In this document: positions 21,821 through 32,786 of the stretch, piece after piece
How positions within the stretch are numbered: position 1 is the first letter of the stretch
Layout of the letters: every line of letters begins with the position of its first letter
Assembly (NCBI GenBank): GCA_011037195.1
Contig: JAAEAF010014533.1
Location: 1 to 64,000 of the forward strand
Length of the DNA: 64,000 bases
Direction: 5' to 3'
Source of the DNA: Triatoma infestans
Taxonomy: Eukaryota > Arthropoda > Insecta > Hemiptera > Reduviidae
Position numbers and translations under genes: made by a program
The notes under the pieces: model-generated
Told to the model about the DNA's origin: nothing
Database searches by the model: none
What the model saw: only the letters and a program-made list of their open reading frames with translations

Positions 21821-22600
21821 TAGACTTATACAATATTCTCATATGTATTTCTTTCTGCAAATTACGTAGTTATAATTGACAAACTTTCTTTAAGCTTCGA
21901 AGTTTTAGAAAATCGTTAGTAATTCATTATTACACATGTTGGAAAACTAAACATATTAAAATTATATTTTCAGTGAACTCTCAGTTCTCTATTAACACAA
22001 CTAAAATCAACTTCCTCGGATAAAGTGATAGATCACTGTGTATGAATAGTTAATATTGTAACGTTTTTCCCTCTGTAAAATAGCTACTAGTTATAAGTGG
22101 GTTCGTATCCATAAAATACTCTAAACTTAAATAAAGAAAACACCAATTTATTGTTATACACAATAAATTACAAAAAACCAGCATTTAATAATAATTATTT
22201 CGCAGGTTAAACCACAAAAGTTCACTTTGTTCACTTTTTTGACACCTTCCACAAACATACACTTCGTTTGTAATTGGAAACTCTGCCAACTCTCTGCGGT
22301 CCCACTATTTATAACCGGTGGAGAATCTTCTAGAACCTTCTCAATGCTTCCAGAGAGAACTAGAGCGCGTCGCCAGCGCTTCCTAGCAGCGACTAAGAGA
22401 ACGTGAGGTTCCTACTTCCTCTCTTAGATGGCACCACTGGATGCGTTACACTATACTAAATTTAATGAAAGTCTTTTTAGGATCTTCATAAAGAAAACTG
22501 AAAAGAAAGACGTCAAGTAAAATCATACACTTCCGTTCAGTAGATTTTTTTGTTTTTAATTTGAGTCGTATTAACATCTAAGGCCATTACCGTCTAGGCT
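21821..22600 (-). repeat. Decayed family A copy split by an LTR
   Basis: Blocks such as ATAATTGACAAACTTTC (near 21,871) and CACTTCCGTTCAGTAG (near 22,528) match family A in minus orientation. At the LTR insertion, left ATAGTTAATAT and right ACTAAATTTAATGAAA join two family A blocks. Confidence 0.5.
22057..22450 (-). mobile_element. Solo LTR, Ty3/gypsy type (394 bp)
   Basis: It has perfect 7-bp inverted termini, TGTAACG and CGTTACA. On the minus strand it has a classical LTR promoter layout: CCGGTTATAAATAGTGGG (TATA box near 22,315), a GC-rich upstream region with GCGCTGGCGACGCGCTC, and an AATAAA-like signal (CAATAAATTGG) downstream. A 4-bp flank ATAT versus CTAT may be a mutated target duplication. 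There is no internal region, so it is a solo LTR. Confidence 0.8.
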
Positions 22601-22619
22601 ATCATTATATAAAGAAATG

Positions 22620-23740
22620 GTGAGTATGCATGAATGAATGAATTAATGAATGAATGATGCTTATTATTACAAAATGAATATACAAATATACAAAATTATA
22701 TTTCAAACATCTACGTATATGACATGGTCTTAAACCGTCTGTCAGAGTCTACACTTTATATGTATTCAAACTTAAACAATGCCTAATAAATAAATAAAAA
22801 TAAGTACATTATTGTAACAATAAAATAAAGTGCTATCTCGAAAGCTTATTCAACTTAGTTCTTTATTATAATTTCTCTATACATTAATGCGTATTTTGTA
22901 AACAATGCTAAATTCAACCAATTACTCCCATTTATTAAACATACAAATTCTTGTTGGGATAAGGAACTTTTATTAAAATAACGAAATCTAAAATCATTAA
23001 AAATTGGGCATTCGGCAATAAAATGAAATGTACTTTCAAGTTTATTTAAATTACACAGTGAACATGTAAAGTTGGTTTCAGTAAGCCAAGGCTTATAATT
23101 TAGATTAATCATTTCTCCCCGTATTTTAAATATCAATATTTTACATTCAAAGCTTATTTTTTTACTCATATAAGATACATTAAACTGTAGAGATTTAAAC
23201 TGTTCATGATACTGTGCATGTTTGGCAAGGAACAGAAATTCCTCTTTCTCGATTTGCATAACTGTAGACAATAAATTGTTGTTTGTTGTTTCCATATACT
23301 GCTAGGATAGTTATTCAATAAAACATTAAACCTCTCTGCCAACTGCAGCCAACTTTGAAACCAAGAAACCTAATTCTTTACTACTTCCATTGCAACTAGA
23401 TAAGTTAATCGATCCCTCCAATGATTAAGCAAGACGTTTAAAACATAAGAGAAATGCAGCTTCAAGGCAAAACCTAAGAGAGTACCCCTTCCCGGTTCCA
23501 AATGCAAGAAATAAGTTGGATAGTTTCTCGGTAGATTAAATAATTTTTTTTATAAAAATTCTTTGCAGTTTTTCCGTATCTTCGAATAATTCATAACCCC
23601 AGACTTGACATTCATAACAGTAGACAGATCGAATTACAGCATCGAAAATTTTATACTTGACCGGTAAACTGATCCGATTATTTTTAATAAAATTATATCA
23701 CACACTTCCAACACAGCGTCTTCCCAAAATTGATTTCTCT
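22620..23740 (-). pseudogene. LINE-B copy 2: ORF2 C-terminus and 3' end
   Basis: The minus-strand frame 23,295-22,855 contains LKIRGEMINLNYKPW and the CCHC knuckle CSLCNLNKLESTFHFIAECP, closely parallel to the copy at 54.3-54.6 kb. Upstream minus-strand sequence (23,740-23,300, several frameshifts) encodes SVYCYECQVWGYELFED and NYPTYFLHLEPGRG, aligning with VWGY and the block after it in the 53.9-kb copy. The 3' end has an ATTC/AAT-rich simple tail (22,620-22,660). The RT catalytic core is absent. Confidence 0.85.
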
Positions 23741-23749
23741 TAATTAATG

Positions 23750-23925
23750 GTGAGTGAAGGGAGTCAGTAGTGGTAGCATGCTTGATTTCCAGACGTAGGT
23801 CTCGGATTCAAATCCAGCAGTGCTGCCCTTAGATATCTTTTCGTAGGAGCCTCTAAAACTCGAAGCTGGGCCGGAGGCATTAAGAAGGCTCCGGGCGTCT
23901 GTGGCATAAATGTACAAATATAGAA
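23750..23925 (+). mobile_element. tRNA-derived SINE, diverged copy
   Basis: The head has a degenerate A box (AGTCAGTAGTGG) and a B box-like GGATTCAAATCC. It is followed by the family body TGCTGCCCTTAGAT, GTAGGAGCCTCTA, GGCTCCGGGCG. Tail poorly preserved. Confidence 0.75.
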
Positions 23926-24431
23926 TGGCCCTCAAAAACAAAGAGATTCTTATCTTCTCGGACAGCCAGGCTATTTAAGGTCCTTCTCGTCTTCAGGAAC
24001 CTCATCTCTAGTTTGAAAGTGTAAAGTGTCGCTTAAACTTCTGGTCTGGTAACAGACTTCCTCACAGGGCACGGTATTTCAAAAATCATTTACACAAGGT
24101 GGGGATAGTTAGCTCGGAATCTTTGTTTAGATTATGTCAGGAAAAGGAAGGTACGGCCTCGCACCAACTGTTAGAATTTGTTGCAATCGTTAGTTGCGTT
24201 GCGAGACGTTTGGCACTTTGGGACCAGACGAGTTATTAGTGCAAGAAGACCTAGTAAGGAAAATCCTCAGTCTCATAAAGACAAGAGGTTTCTGTACTAG
24301 ACCCACAGGGGGGTAGGCACAGTAAACCTCAAATTGGCTGTAGCGCTTGGTGGATTGAGACCCACTCCTAATGTCTAATTTAATCTAATCTACTCTAAAC
24401 TATGCAAAATTATATTTATGTTAATGGTAAC
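23926..24431. other. Non-coding stretch
   Basis: No supportable gene. Around 24,000-24,380 the GC content rises, ending in a simple TAATTTAATCTAATC tail. This could be a degenerate SINE, but I find no second copy. An (AG)n run lies inside the next feature at 24,466-24,483. Confidence 0.4.
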
Positions 24432-24754
24432 TGTAATAGGATCTTAGGAGAGGGATCCATAGCAGAGAGAGAGAGAGAGAGAGACAAAATGACAGGACCA
24501 CTCTCTCGGACTAGAGTGGGAGAAACTGCTTAAATAAAGCGATGGGAGATATACGAGATATATATATATATAGCAGAGTTTACTCGGCAGTCACAACGTG
24601 TCATCTACCTTACCCTTTACTACTCTACCATTCTCTACCATTTTAGGGTAAAGTCCAAGCAATCAGTGCCACTTTTTCATTATACAGTGTTCAGCCATAT
24701 CTAGTTTATTAATCTAAACCAAACCATTTTCTCTTCTTCATCATACCCATTATA
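24432..24754 (+). mobile_element. Solo LTR, shared family, copy a
   Basis: It starts TGTAATAGGATC and ends CCCATTATA. It shares with copy b (36,887) the blocks AGTGGGAGAAACTG, TAAATA, CAGTCACAACG, CTACCATTTTA, TTATACAGTGTTCAGCC and TTATTAATCTA. Mid-element A/T runs (TATATATATATA) stand where the promoter would be. No internal region is adjacent. Confidence 0.75.
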
Positions 24755-24845
24755 TTTAGTAACTAAAAGTTGAGTAAAATTTCTAAGTGTAAAGAATATT
24801 TTGTCAGTGACATTGTATTAAATGAAGTATAAGAAAGTCCACAAG

Positions 24846-25040
24846 GGAAGAGATTAGCTCAGTGATAGCACGCTGGACTAGCAAGGCGGAGATCCCGGGT
24901 TCGAATCCAGCCTTGCTACCCTTAGATTTTCACAGTTCACACACAGATCACAGTTCACTTTCCGACAGTGATGGGCAGTGCACTGAGATGGTTCCGGGGG
25001 CGAATGACCGTAGATGTTGAAGCGCCTTAAATTAAAGAAA
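24846..25040 (+). mobile_element. tRNA-derived SINE, full-length
   Basis: A box TTAGCTCAGTGATAG and B box GGGTTCGAATCC form an internal Pol III promoter. The body has CCTTGCTACCCTTAGAT, GATGGGCAGTG and GCACTGAGA, and ends GTTGAAGCGCCTTAAATTAA. The acceptor-like ends do not pair, so it is not a tRNA gene. Confidence 0.9.
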
Positions 25041-26649
25041 ATTCCAGAGAGTGTTTCACACTAAGTAATATCAGAAAATATAGAGCAGTGGTAGAAAAGT
25101 ATCAAACATTTATTAGAGGGACTTAATATAACTATTAGTATGACTTGTTGTTGCGCCTAATGGTCTTGAATGCAGTTCTATTAGATAGGCAATTAATATG
25201 TTTAGCATATCTGTAGACAAATTATCTCGTCACCGCACTACCAACCTTTTAATTAAATTTGTCTCACTTTTATAGTAAATACAAACATAGCAAATCAAGA
25301 TAGTCACAATAGAACTCCTGGGTAGCGAAGATTATTTGGTTTTTGGACCACTAATTCTACACATCTACTTCTATTTGAGCTTTGGCTTTAAAGGGTCAAA
25401 AGGAAATGAATGTAATTGACTCTGTTAATTAGATTATCTTAATTCACTAAGCTTTATTTGCCACATAAGCCATTAAACCGCAGAGTAAACATATAATAAC
25501 AGCAGAATATACACCTGCGTGCATTATTAATTAAGGTGAAATTATCATTCAAATAACATTATAATTTTCACAAAATATCCCCTATTTGCAGTTCAATAGA
25601 TTAAATTGGATATTTTACAAAATTTACCAAAATAAAAAAAAATAGTCAATTTTTAATCAGAGGTTAAAAATTTTTGAATACAATTCTAAAAGGTTTACAA
25701 ACAAAACGATTAACCAATTTTCTTTATAAAATTAAAACTAAATAATAAATATTTAAATACTTTTAAGAATAAATGAAATAAGGTATTTTATTTATATTAT
25801 TATTTTTAAATTTAACGCATATAAATAATTTATTAGACTTGGTGATGGTGGTAGTAGGACTGTTTGTCAGTCTATCCATATTAAGTGTTAATGGAAGGAA
25901 GCGTTTACTTTGGAATGATCATTAGGAAGAGGAAATGTAGATAAAAGACAAGATATACGGGAAAGAATGTGAGACTGAACGACAATATTGGATACCATGT
26001 GTCCAGTGGTAAAGTGTTGCTCCCACTTGTATAGAATAGGGGAAACTAACGAAACATCAAAATCATTTTATTATGTCTGAATGAAGAAATGTTTCTTTTA
26101 TTCTGGTTTCTTTACAAGGTTTCCCCCCTCACTAAAATGTCTCTCTTTCTCCCGTCAACTCTCTTAATAAAATAAATATGTTTTTAGTTAAAATATAGTT
26201 CATTTTTGAGGCTTAAGTTTCGATGATTACAGATTAATAGCAGATTTATTTTTTTAATTAATTCTGTTTAAAAGTTCATGTTCACTTCAGACATCGACAG
26301 TAAGGATCCGTTTATAGGCAGGAGCCTCTAACAATGTCATCATTTAATCTTTTATTAATTCTTCACTTAAGAGAGGTGTACTCAGCCTATTTGCCAGTGG
26401 TCTAGGACCAGTCTAATGTATAGGACAGTGTTGTCTTCTTTAGCGGATTCTGTGCTGGTGGCTAGGTGAGAAGAGGTTGACTTCTAGGGGAAGTGTTTGT
26501 CACCTATGTTGTGTGCCTTGGTCGTAGGCGTTGTCCTGTGCAAATTGCCCGAAGGGGACTTTCATTATCTAGTAGTTCTTTCATGCTAAGTACTTAGGAA
26601 CCGTTTATCGCCGCACGGTATCGGAGAGGATCCAAACGGTTCGAATTTC
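25041..26649. other. Non-coding stretch
   Basis: AT-rich to about 26,280. From about 26,300 to 26,640 composition is more GC-rich (e.g. GCCGCACGGTATCGGAGAGG) with no open frame. I cannot assign it. Confidence 0.45.
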
Positions 26650-26984
26650 AATGGGTATGAGAAGGAGAGAAATTGGGTTTATAAGATAAATAAACTGGAA
26701 CTAATGCTGAACACTGTATAATAGAAAAGCAACGTAAACCGCCTGGACTTTACACGTAACTTATTAAATGATAGTGAGAGTTTTAGAGTGAGTAAAAAGA
26801 AAGGTTATTGACGCGTTGTAACTGCTGCATAGACTGTTGAAAGATTATCCTCTGTATGGATAACGCAGCTGCATTTAAACAGAGTCTTGCACTCTAGTCT
26901 GGCATAAGTAGCGAGTGAGACTCCCAATTTTTGTGTCTCTCTCTCTGCTTTATATCCCTCTCTTCGGATCCTACTATACTTACA
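26650..26984 (-). mobile_element. Solo LTR, shared family, copy c
   Basis: On the minus strand it starts TGTAAGTATAGTAGGATCCG and includes AGAGAGGGATATAAAGCAGAG, GCCAGACTAGAGTG, CTGTTTAAATGCAGC, a tRNA-independent promoter region, AAAGTCCAGGCGG and TTATACAGTGTTCAGC. It ends CATACCCATT. It is aligned block for block with copies a and b. Confidence 0.75.
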
Positions 26985-27059
26985 CGAGGGATTAAATGCA
27001 TCAAAGTCAAGAAGGTTAATTACGTCAGGTCATTTTTGACCGCAGAATCGATTCACACA

Positions 27060-27415
27060 TCCTCCAAGCCACTCAAAAGGGGCAAATAATCTTATCAAAG
27101 GGAGAGCACTTTGGCATCTACTAAAGGTTGTGTGGGTAGAACTGAAGGCTGGAAAATGATCCTTGGTTTTATGCAAGTGTCCGTTAGATCTATGGTTCGT
27201 TGATTTGGGGGACTAAAGCGCTGCAGCAGAGATCTAAAGTGGTTCTTAACGATGTGCAGAGACTTGCCTATCTCAGTACCACGAGGGTCTTGAACATTGC
27301 AACTCCCAGGGCTTCAGCCTCACTCGGCCTGCCATCTACAACTCCTTTACATCCAAGATGATGCCAGGGAGATTATTCATGAAGAAACCTAAAAATTCGA
27401 GCTGTCCAATAAGAA
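27060..27415 (+). pseudogene. LINE RT thumb fragment, R1/I-like
   Basis: The plus-strand frame reads STKGCVGRTEGWKMILGFMQ, then after a shift YGSLIWGTKALQQRSKVVLN and DVQRLAYLSTTR, followed by LGLP. This is the conserved region downstream of the RT core in R1/I/LOA-type LINEs (the YG-x-VVW and QR motifs). Multiple stops. No tail or target duplication recognised. Confidence 0.75.
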
Positions 27416-27734
27416 ATTACAAATACTGTTTCCGATAACTCATTCTATTTGCCCCGAAATTTTAACCTTCTTGACTAATTTTATGTTCAGAAAATTGTAT
27501 TTCCTTTATTAAATTTAGATTCCACATCTGTGTAATAATGATGATAATTTCGAATTTGGAAAATACTCCAAATTTGAACATTCAAATTTGACTTATTAAT
27601 TTGTTTATAAAGCTTTATTTAAAAATGGTGTAAAAGATATACAAACATTGGTCAACATTATTTTTCTGGTTACTGTAATGCTTATTTAAATAGACCCAAT
27701 CTGAAAAATAAATTGGCGTTACTTTACATTACTT

Positions 27735-27880
27735 ACTTCGTTTTTATTTATTTATTTATTTTTTCTTAATTTAAGGCGCGTCAACAACTAAAATCATTTG
27801 CGCCCAGCTTCCTTCCGGTCAGTGTTCTCTCGTTAGAGACAATACTGTCTTTCATCGGAGTGAGCTATAGAGGTTACTTC
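27735..27880 (-). mobile_element. SINE 3' part, 5'-truncated
   Basis: A T-run with a TTTA repeat, then TTAATTTAAGGCGCGTCAAC (the SINE tail reversed), followed by CATTTGCGCCC, CGGTCAGTGTTCTCTCG and ATCGGAGTGAGCT. The tRNA head is missing. Confidence 0.85.
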
Positions 27881-28185
27881 ATTTTTTTTTAATTGATATA
27901 ATACTGTGTTCTTACTCAATGTGCTATTTTTTAAGAAATGCTTTATTGAACTTGTTTCTATACCCTTCGATAACTTCATGACTTTCATTATGAAGTGTTT
28001 CGGAAAAGTCAGCTAAGTGAAAGAGTAAAATGATAAAGAGCAGCTAATGTAATCAGAAAAATTCTCTAGCAGAAAAAAATAACTATTAAATTTATAGTTC
28101 CTAATAAAAAATTCAAACACAAAATAATCTTATGTACAGGTATTTTATGATTAAAAAAAAAAAAATATGAATAGGAGCCGGAGTC
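27881..28185. other. Non-coding stretch
   Basis: AT-rich, with an A run at about 28,154-28,164. No feature. Confidence 0.5.
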
Positions 28186-28565
28186 ACCCAAAGCAGGTCA
28201 ACCAAGCATCCCACCCAAAGCTATTTTAAACAAAAACTGATTAACCAAGAGATCATTTTTTTTGTTTAACAAATGAATTCAACTGTTTAGAGAGAAAATT
28301 TATACTCTCTATAATCTTTTGTTTGGCTAAATAATTTCTATTCAAAGTTACCTAGAGAAAGCTTATGCTGTTTATTGTATTTGTGGAGAACAAAATGTTA
28401 AACCTTGTGGTCGGCCAGAACAATAGAGGCCATACTGGCTTAAAATCATTGAGCGTGACGTCCAAGATTACCCACTCATTTATTCGTCGTGTTATTCAAA
28501 AACTAGTAGGAGTTCAAATCGTACAAAGGAAATCGTATCTCTCTCTAAAACGGAATCCTTTCGTT
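28186..28565 (+). repeat. Unclassified dispersed repeat, copy 1
   Basis: About 340 bp match a second copy at 45,375-45,710 in the same orientation. Near-identical blocks include AACAAATGAATTCA, ATTTCTATTCAAAGTTACCT, AAAGCTTATGCTGTTTATTG, GCGTGACGTCCAAGATTACC and CGGAATCCTTT. Copy 1 has about 30 extra bp at 28,294-28,325. The frame 28,365-28,649 overlaps it, but the second copy does not keep that frame, so I do not call a gene. Confidence 0.85.
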
Positions 28566-28910
28566 TTTATTCGTAAATTATTTTTTATAACAGAATTTCC
28601 ATGGATAACGTTAATTTTATTTCATTTATTTAATATTCGAATGTTTTAATGTTCTTAAGATGTATTTTATTTTAACAATTGTGACATTTAAAATATGACT
28701 AGAAACTACTAAGAGAGAAAAATGCAATTAGTAACTTTTGAAGAATCATTTTGGAAACTCGGCTAAACTGAGAATCATTTAATATTTGGTTAAATAATGG
28801 TTTGAAATAAACACTGAAAATATTAAAAATTAAATCTTAAATCTATTTTTGATCATAATAATGATAAAGAGCTATCGATGAGAGGGGTTGGGCGAATGGT
28901 AGACACTTAA

Positions 28911-29694
28911 GGCTTTGACACACAGGACGCGATCTGTCGCTGCGGGCAGTGATCGCGCGATCTTTTCGGCGGTCAGTGATTTGGCTACGTCACATACAAA
29001 GTGAGATCTGTGTGAGCGATCTAGTGCTGAGTTGTCCGTCCACAGAGCGTGATCGCAGTATTGTTTTGCACTAGTTATATAGTGTTTTGCAGATTTTTGG
29101 GGGGAAAATGAATAGTTCTGATGATGAGGAACTCCTGCTTCTTCTAGCACTACAGTGCACCAGAAGAAATAGACGACATTGGGTGCACCCAATTAATGAA
29201 AAAAGAGAAGAACTTGGTTAATACCACCGTCTCTGTAGCGAACTGCATTCACATGAATACATAATTTGTATATTTTTTGTCACAATTTGTAAATTGTATA
29301 TTATTTGCAGCAATTTTTTTTATACATTTCCGTATGTCAAGACAAAGTTTCGAGGAACTACATGATCTACTCCAGCAGAATATGGAAAAGGTCATTACGA
29401 ACTGGAGGAGACCTGTTGAAACAAGGGAAAGATTGGTCGTTTATTTGAGGTAAGTATGAACAGAATTATTTATTTCACTAGAAAACTGATGAAGATCGCC
29501 TAGAATGCGCGACAGTTTTTGTAATTTTGTATAACCAGCTCGCCTACTACGGCGGTCAAGATTGTGTCGCTGAGATAGATCGCCTCGTGTGTGACAGGGA
29601 TGATGCAGCAATTGCAACATACAACAATATCGTTGGATGCGGTGGTCTGAGATTGCTGTCCGCCGCAACAGATCGTGTCCTGTGTGACAAAGCC
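28911..29694 (+). mobile_element. PIF/Harbinger DNA transposon, internally deleted (784 bp)
   Basis: Terminal inverted repeats match at 37 of 44 positions: GGCTTTGACACACAGGAC at 28,911 and the inverse of GGCTTTGTCACACAGGAC ending at 29,694. Both ends are bordered by TTAA (28,907-28,910 and 29,695-29,698), compatible with the 3-bp TTA/TAA target duplications of this superfamily. Subterminal regions are rich in GATCGC-like motifs and GC, unlike the flanks. It encodes the first part of a HARBI1-like transposase only. The catalytic DDE domain is deleted, so it could move only with a protein supplied in trans. Confidence 0.85.
29108..29449 (+). pseudogene. HARBI1-like transposase N-terminus, two exons
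   Basis: Exon 1 starts at ATG 29,108: an acidic DDEELLLLLAL stretch, then RRNRRHWVHPINEKREELG, a signature of PIF/Harbinger nucleases. It is followed by an in-frame TAA at 29,219-29,221 where E is usual, then YHRLCSELHSHE. A plausible intron ends at TTATTTGCAG (29,301-29,310). Exon 2 reads HFRMSRQSFEELHDLL and NWRRPVETRERLVVYLR, ending at the splice donor GAG|GTAAGT (29,449/29,450). The rest of the gene, including all catalytic residues, is absent. Splice sites are inferred from the sequence only. Confidence 0.8.
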
Positions 29695-29699
29695 TTAAA

Positions 29700-31530
29700 T
29701 ATAATAATGTTGGGACGCTGTTTATTAATATATTAATGAAAAAGTTTTTATTAGAGATTTCAAAAAAAGTGTAATGAGGAGCACAGATCAAACATTTTTT
29801 TTCTTCAGCACGATGAAGGAGATTTTTTTTATGTATTTATTAACATTGGCCAACAATGAGGAGTTCACAGATGGTTCTTTCTACTAAATAAACTTTATTA
29901 TGCTGTGGCAGACAATACGAATAGATGAAATTCCAATAACTGAAAAATGCATGAATGAATAAAATGTTGAATATTTAATCATCATTCTCCAATAGTTGAA
30001 TGAATGGGATTGTTCATTTGTGAAAAAAAAAAAAAAAAAATACTATCTTTTATAAACCGGTCTGGCAGAAAAATAATACGGCGAACTTGGGGGCCAAGTC
30101 ATTCAGCAGCAATCAAGTTTCCATTAGTTTTATTTTTTCTTTTTTTTGGTTTAACTTTCTCTTACTATTGTAAGAGGAAATTGATTCACTATTAACTGGA
30201 TTGTCTGATCCTGTCGCCGTGCAGATGGAAGTATTTGAAGCATTATTATGTAGGTCTACAATGATCATAGAACCAATAATGCTCTTTGATGTTGATGTAA
30301 ATAAGATTAATAATATCTACTTATTTTTTTTTACCAAAATTATGAAGTTAAGAAAATTTCTTATAAAATCCATTATATCTATTATTTCTGTTGTAATTAT
30401 AACCTTTTTATTGTTCTGTATTTCTTTTTTATAATTTTTTTTTTCAAGATTTTTGCAGTTTACAAAAAGTTTTATTGATTATTATCGATGAATTATATTT
30501 ATTTTTTTCAAACATTTTGTTTTAACAGCAATAAGATGTAAATAAAAAAAATGTATGATCAGGAAAAAATAATAGAAATATTAAGCTGATTGAAGTGTTC
30601 ACTCTTAAATCTTTTTATTACTTACGATCTTCATATTGACTGCGATTTCTATCAGATGATTTATTTTTATGTATAAATTTATTTATTCAAGCACATTTCC
30701 ACTTATTTATCATTCAATCATTTATTTGAATAGAGTATTTATTTCACGATTCTACGAAACATAGATTCCAGTCAGTATGGTCAGCTAAATAAATACAACA
30801 TATAAAATCAATGTATAAACAAAATAATATAAATAATTAATAATTACATATTTACATATTAACCATGGAATATAAATTATAATTGTAGAACAAATTGTGC
30901 TTAATGTTAATTGATTTTAAAGTCAAATATTGATTTTAAAATAATATCTGATATCCTAACATTAGATTTTTATCTGAGTAACGTTACATTTTTAAACATA
31001 GATTTATTAAAAGTGGTATAGTTTCCACTTTATGTGTTGGCATTAAGTAAAGAGAAGAAGATAAACAGGAAATTATTCCGCAAGTACTTTAGTCGAAAGT
31101 CAAAAAATGAATGATGAAACTTGATCATTCTTTGCACTTTTTTTTTAGAGATCCATGTTAGAATGTCTACTCGTAGTAAATTGAAATCTTTGTGGACATC
31201 CTTGATATTCTAAATAAGTTATGAACGCCCAAGTTGCGAGTAGTTGGCCGTAAGAGGAACCGTTTCCTTCCAGAATGTTTAGAGGAATAATGATATAGAA
31301 ATTAGAATAAAATTAAACATTATTATAATTTTGACTATTTTTAGTTGAATGATTCTCCGGGTATTCCTATGTTAGACTTCAATGACTTGAATTAAATGAA
31401 CAACGATTTAGCCAGCTATCTGAATTACTAGATAGACAATTTATATTATGAGGCAAAAGACTATGATGTGTAAAGACTGTATTGTCGACATACTGAGACT
31501 AAATGGTTTTAAAATGTGGCAAACAAGGAA
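29700..31530. other. Non-coding stretch
   Basis: AT-rich. A family A-like end (CTTTCTCTTACTATTGTAAG) lies at 30,150-30,170. The frames at 30,004-30,195 and 30,201-30,434 are low complexity. Nothing else is supportable. Confidence 0.5.
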
Positions 31531-31539
31531 GCGTTCAAA

Positions 31540-31960
31540 TTCCCAATGGTATCCATTTTCTTTAGTCTATAATCCTCGAGAAAATTGAAAACACCTTACT
31601 ATGTTGCTAACCTCACTATTCATAAGATGAATATTGAAAAACAAGTTTTCGGGTTGAGAAACGCATCAACCGCCTATCACGTACCGCCTATATTGCCGTG
31701 AGCTTCTTCGGGGTAGTCTTGTATGTCAAGGCATTTAGTGTTTGCAGTTTAATAATATATGACTTCAATATTCTTTTCTTTAACGATTTAGCCTGACCTG
31801 TTTTGGCTTAAATTCCACTTCTGCAAAATTAGAGCAGTTGAACACGCCACCTTTCAATCTACTAACTCTTTTCAAATGCCACTCCCCAAACAGGTGACAG
31901 AAAAGTCCATAACAGGCCTCATGACTACATTATAGATTAGAATACAATAGTGGACTGTCT
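31540..31960 (+). pseudogene. Possible gypsy-type RT relic
   Basis: Scattered plus-strand blocks resemble Ty3/gypsy reverse transcriptase: QVFGLRNASTAYH near 31,640 (compare the family GLRNAP-TF box), KIRAVEH near 31,828, and PLPKQVTEK near 31,880 (compare PTPK-V-E). Order and spacing are right but the catalytic YxDD is not recognisable and stops are frequent. A tentative call. Confidence 0.4.
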
Positions 31961-32067
31961 TCGCTAGATTAATACTCCCCACTTCGCATTCTACTCATTT
32001 AATTTCCATACAAATTTCAACAAATTTATTATTTGCATTTTTGTTTTTTACAATAAAAAAATTGAAT

Positions 32068-32786
32068 AAAAATCTAGTGTGAAACACTCACACGACTATC
32101 TCTCACTGCGAAATGACAAATTTTTTTCACATTTACGATGTTTATGAGTGTTTAAAGCCGTCGGCATTTTTATGGAGAAAATCACAAAAAAACGGAAAAA
32201 GCTATTCAGTAAAGTCGCACTTCCGGATCAACCGATTTTAATTCAAACTGGGAATTTTGGTAACTTATATAATTCTAATTCATATTATTTAGTTGACAGA
32301 ATTGTAGAGCACAATGTTGAACTGAAAGTCCCCTTAAATAAATTTTCGTAGAAATGTTTCAAACAAAACTTGCAGCTCTTTGTATGTGTAGTTGATATAC
32401 CAAGTTTCAAGAAAATCGTTGGAGCCGTTTTCGAAAGAAATCACAAAAATCTTAAAAAAAAAAAAAAACATTCAGTAAAATGGCATCTCCGGTTGATGGA
32501 TTTTGCTTGAAATCCTCGTGTCTGATGCGGTGGTATATATATATATATATATATATATATGGAATTCCAAGTTTGCGGTTCCGGCAACTTTTCGTTTTTG
32601 AAATTATCTTTTCATACACCATACAGTCTCACACACAGATACTTACATACATACATACCATTTTCTAAAACCACTCAGGGGACCTCAGAAGTGTATTTCC
32701 GGTGAAACTCAATTTCGAAAATCTGGCACGATCGCATACTTCCTCTTAATTATTATTAGTAAGATAAAGTAAAAAAAAAAAAAAAA
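32068..32786 (-). mobile_element. Family A element, shorter copy (minus)
   Basis: The left end is AATCTAGTGTGAAACACTCACACG. Only two of the internal units are present (ACTTCCGGATCAACCG near 32,218 and CATCTCCGGTTGATGG near 32,483). There are an (AT)n run at 32,534-32,560, CATACATACATAC at 32,645-32,658, and a degenerate right hairpin with an A-run tail. The frame 32,148-32,351 is not a gene. Confidence 0.8.

Noticed and set aside
28365..28649. 94-residue open frame
   Set aside because: It lies over the dispersed repeat, and the second copy at 45.5 kb does not keep the frame. No recognisable domain.
28907..29698. piggyBac element because of TTAA borders
   Set aside because: The coding remnant is clearly PIF/Harbinger (WVHPIN, RMSRQSFEEL). 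TTAA can arise from TTA or TAA duplications.
32148..32351. 67-residue open frame (and similar frames in other family A copies)
   Set aside because: It lies inside a non-coding repeat; other copies have stops in the same frame.
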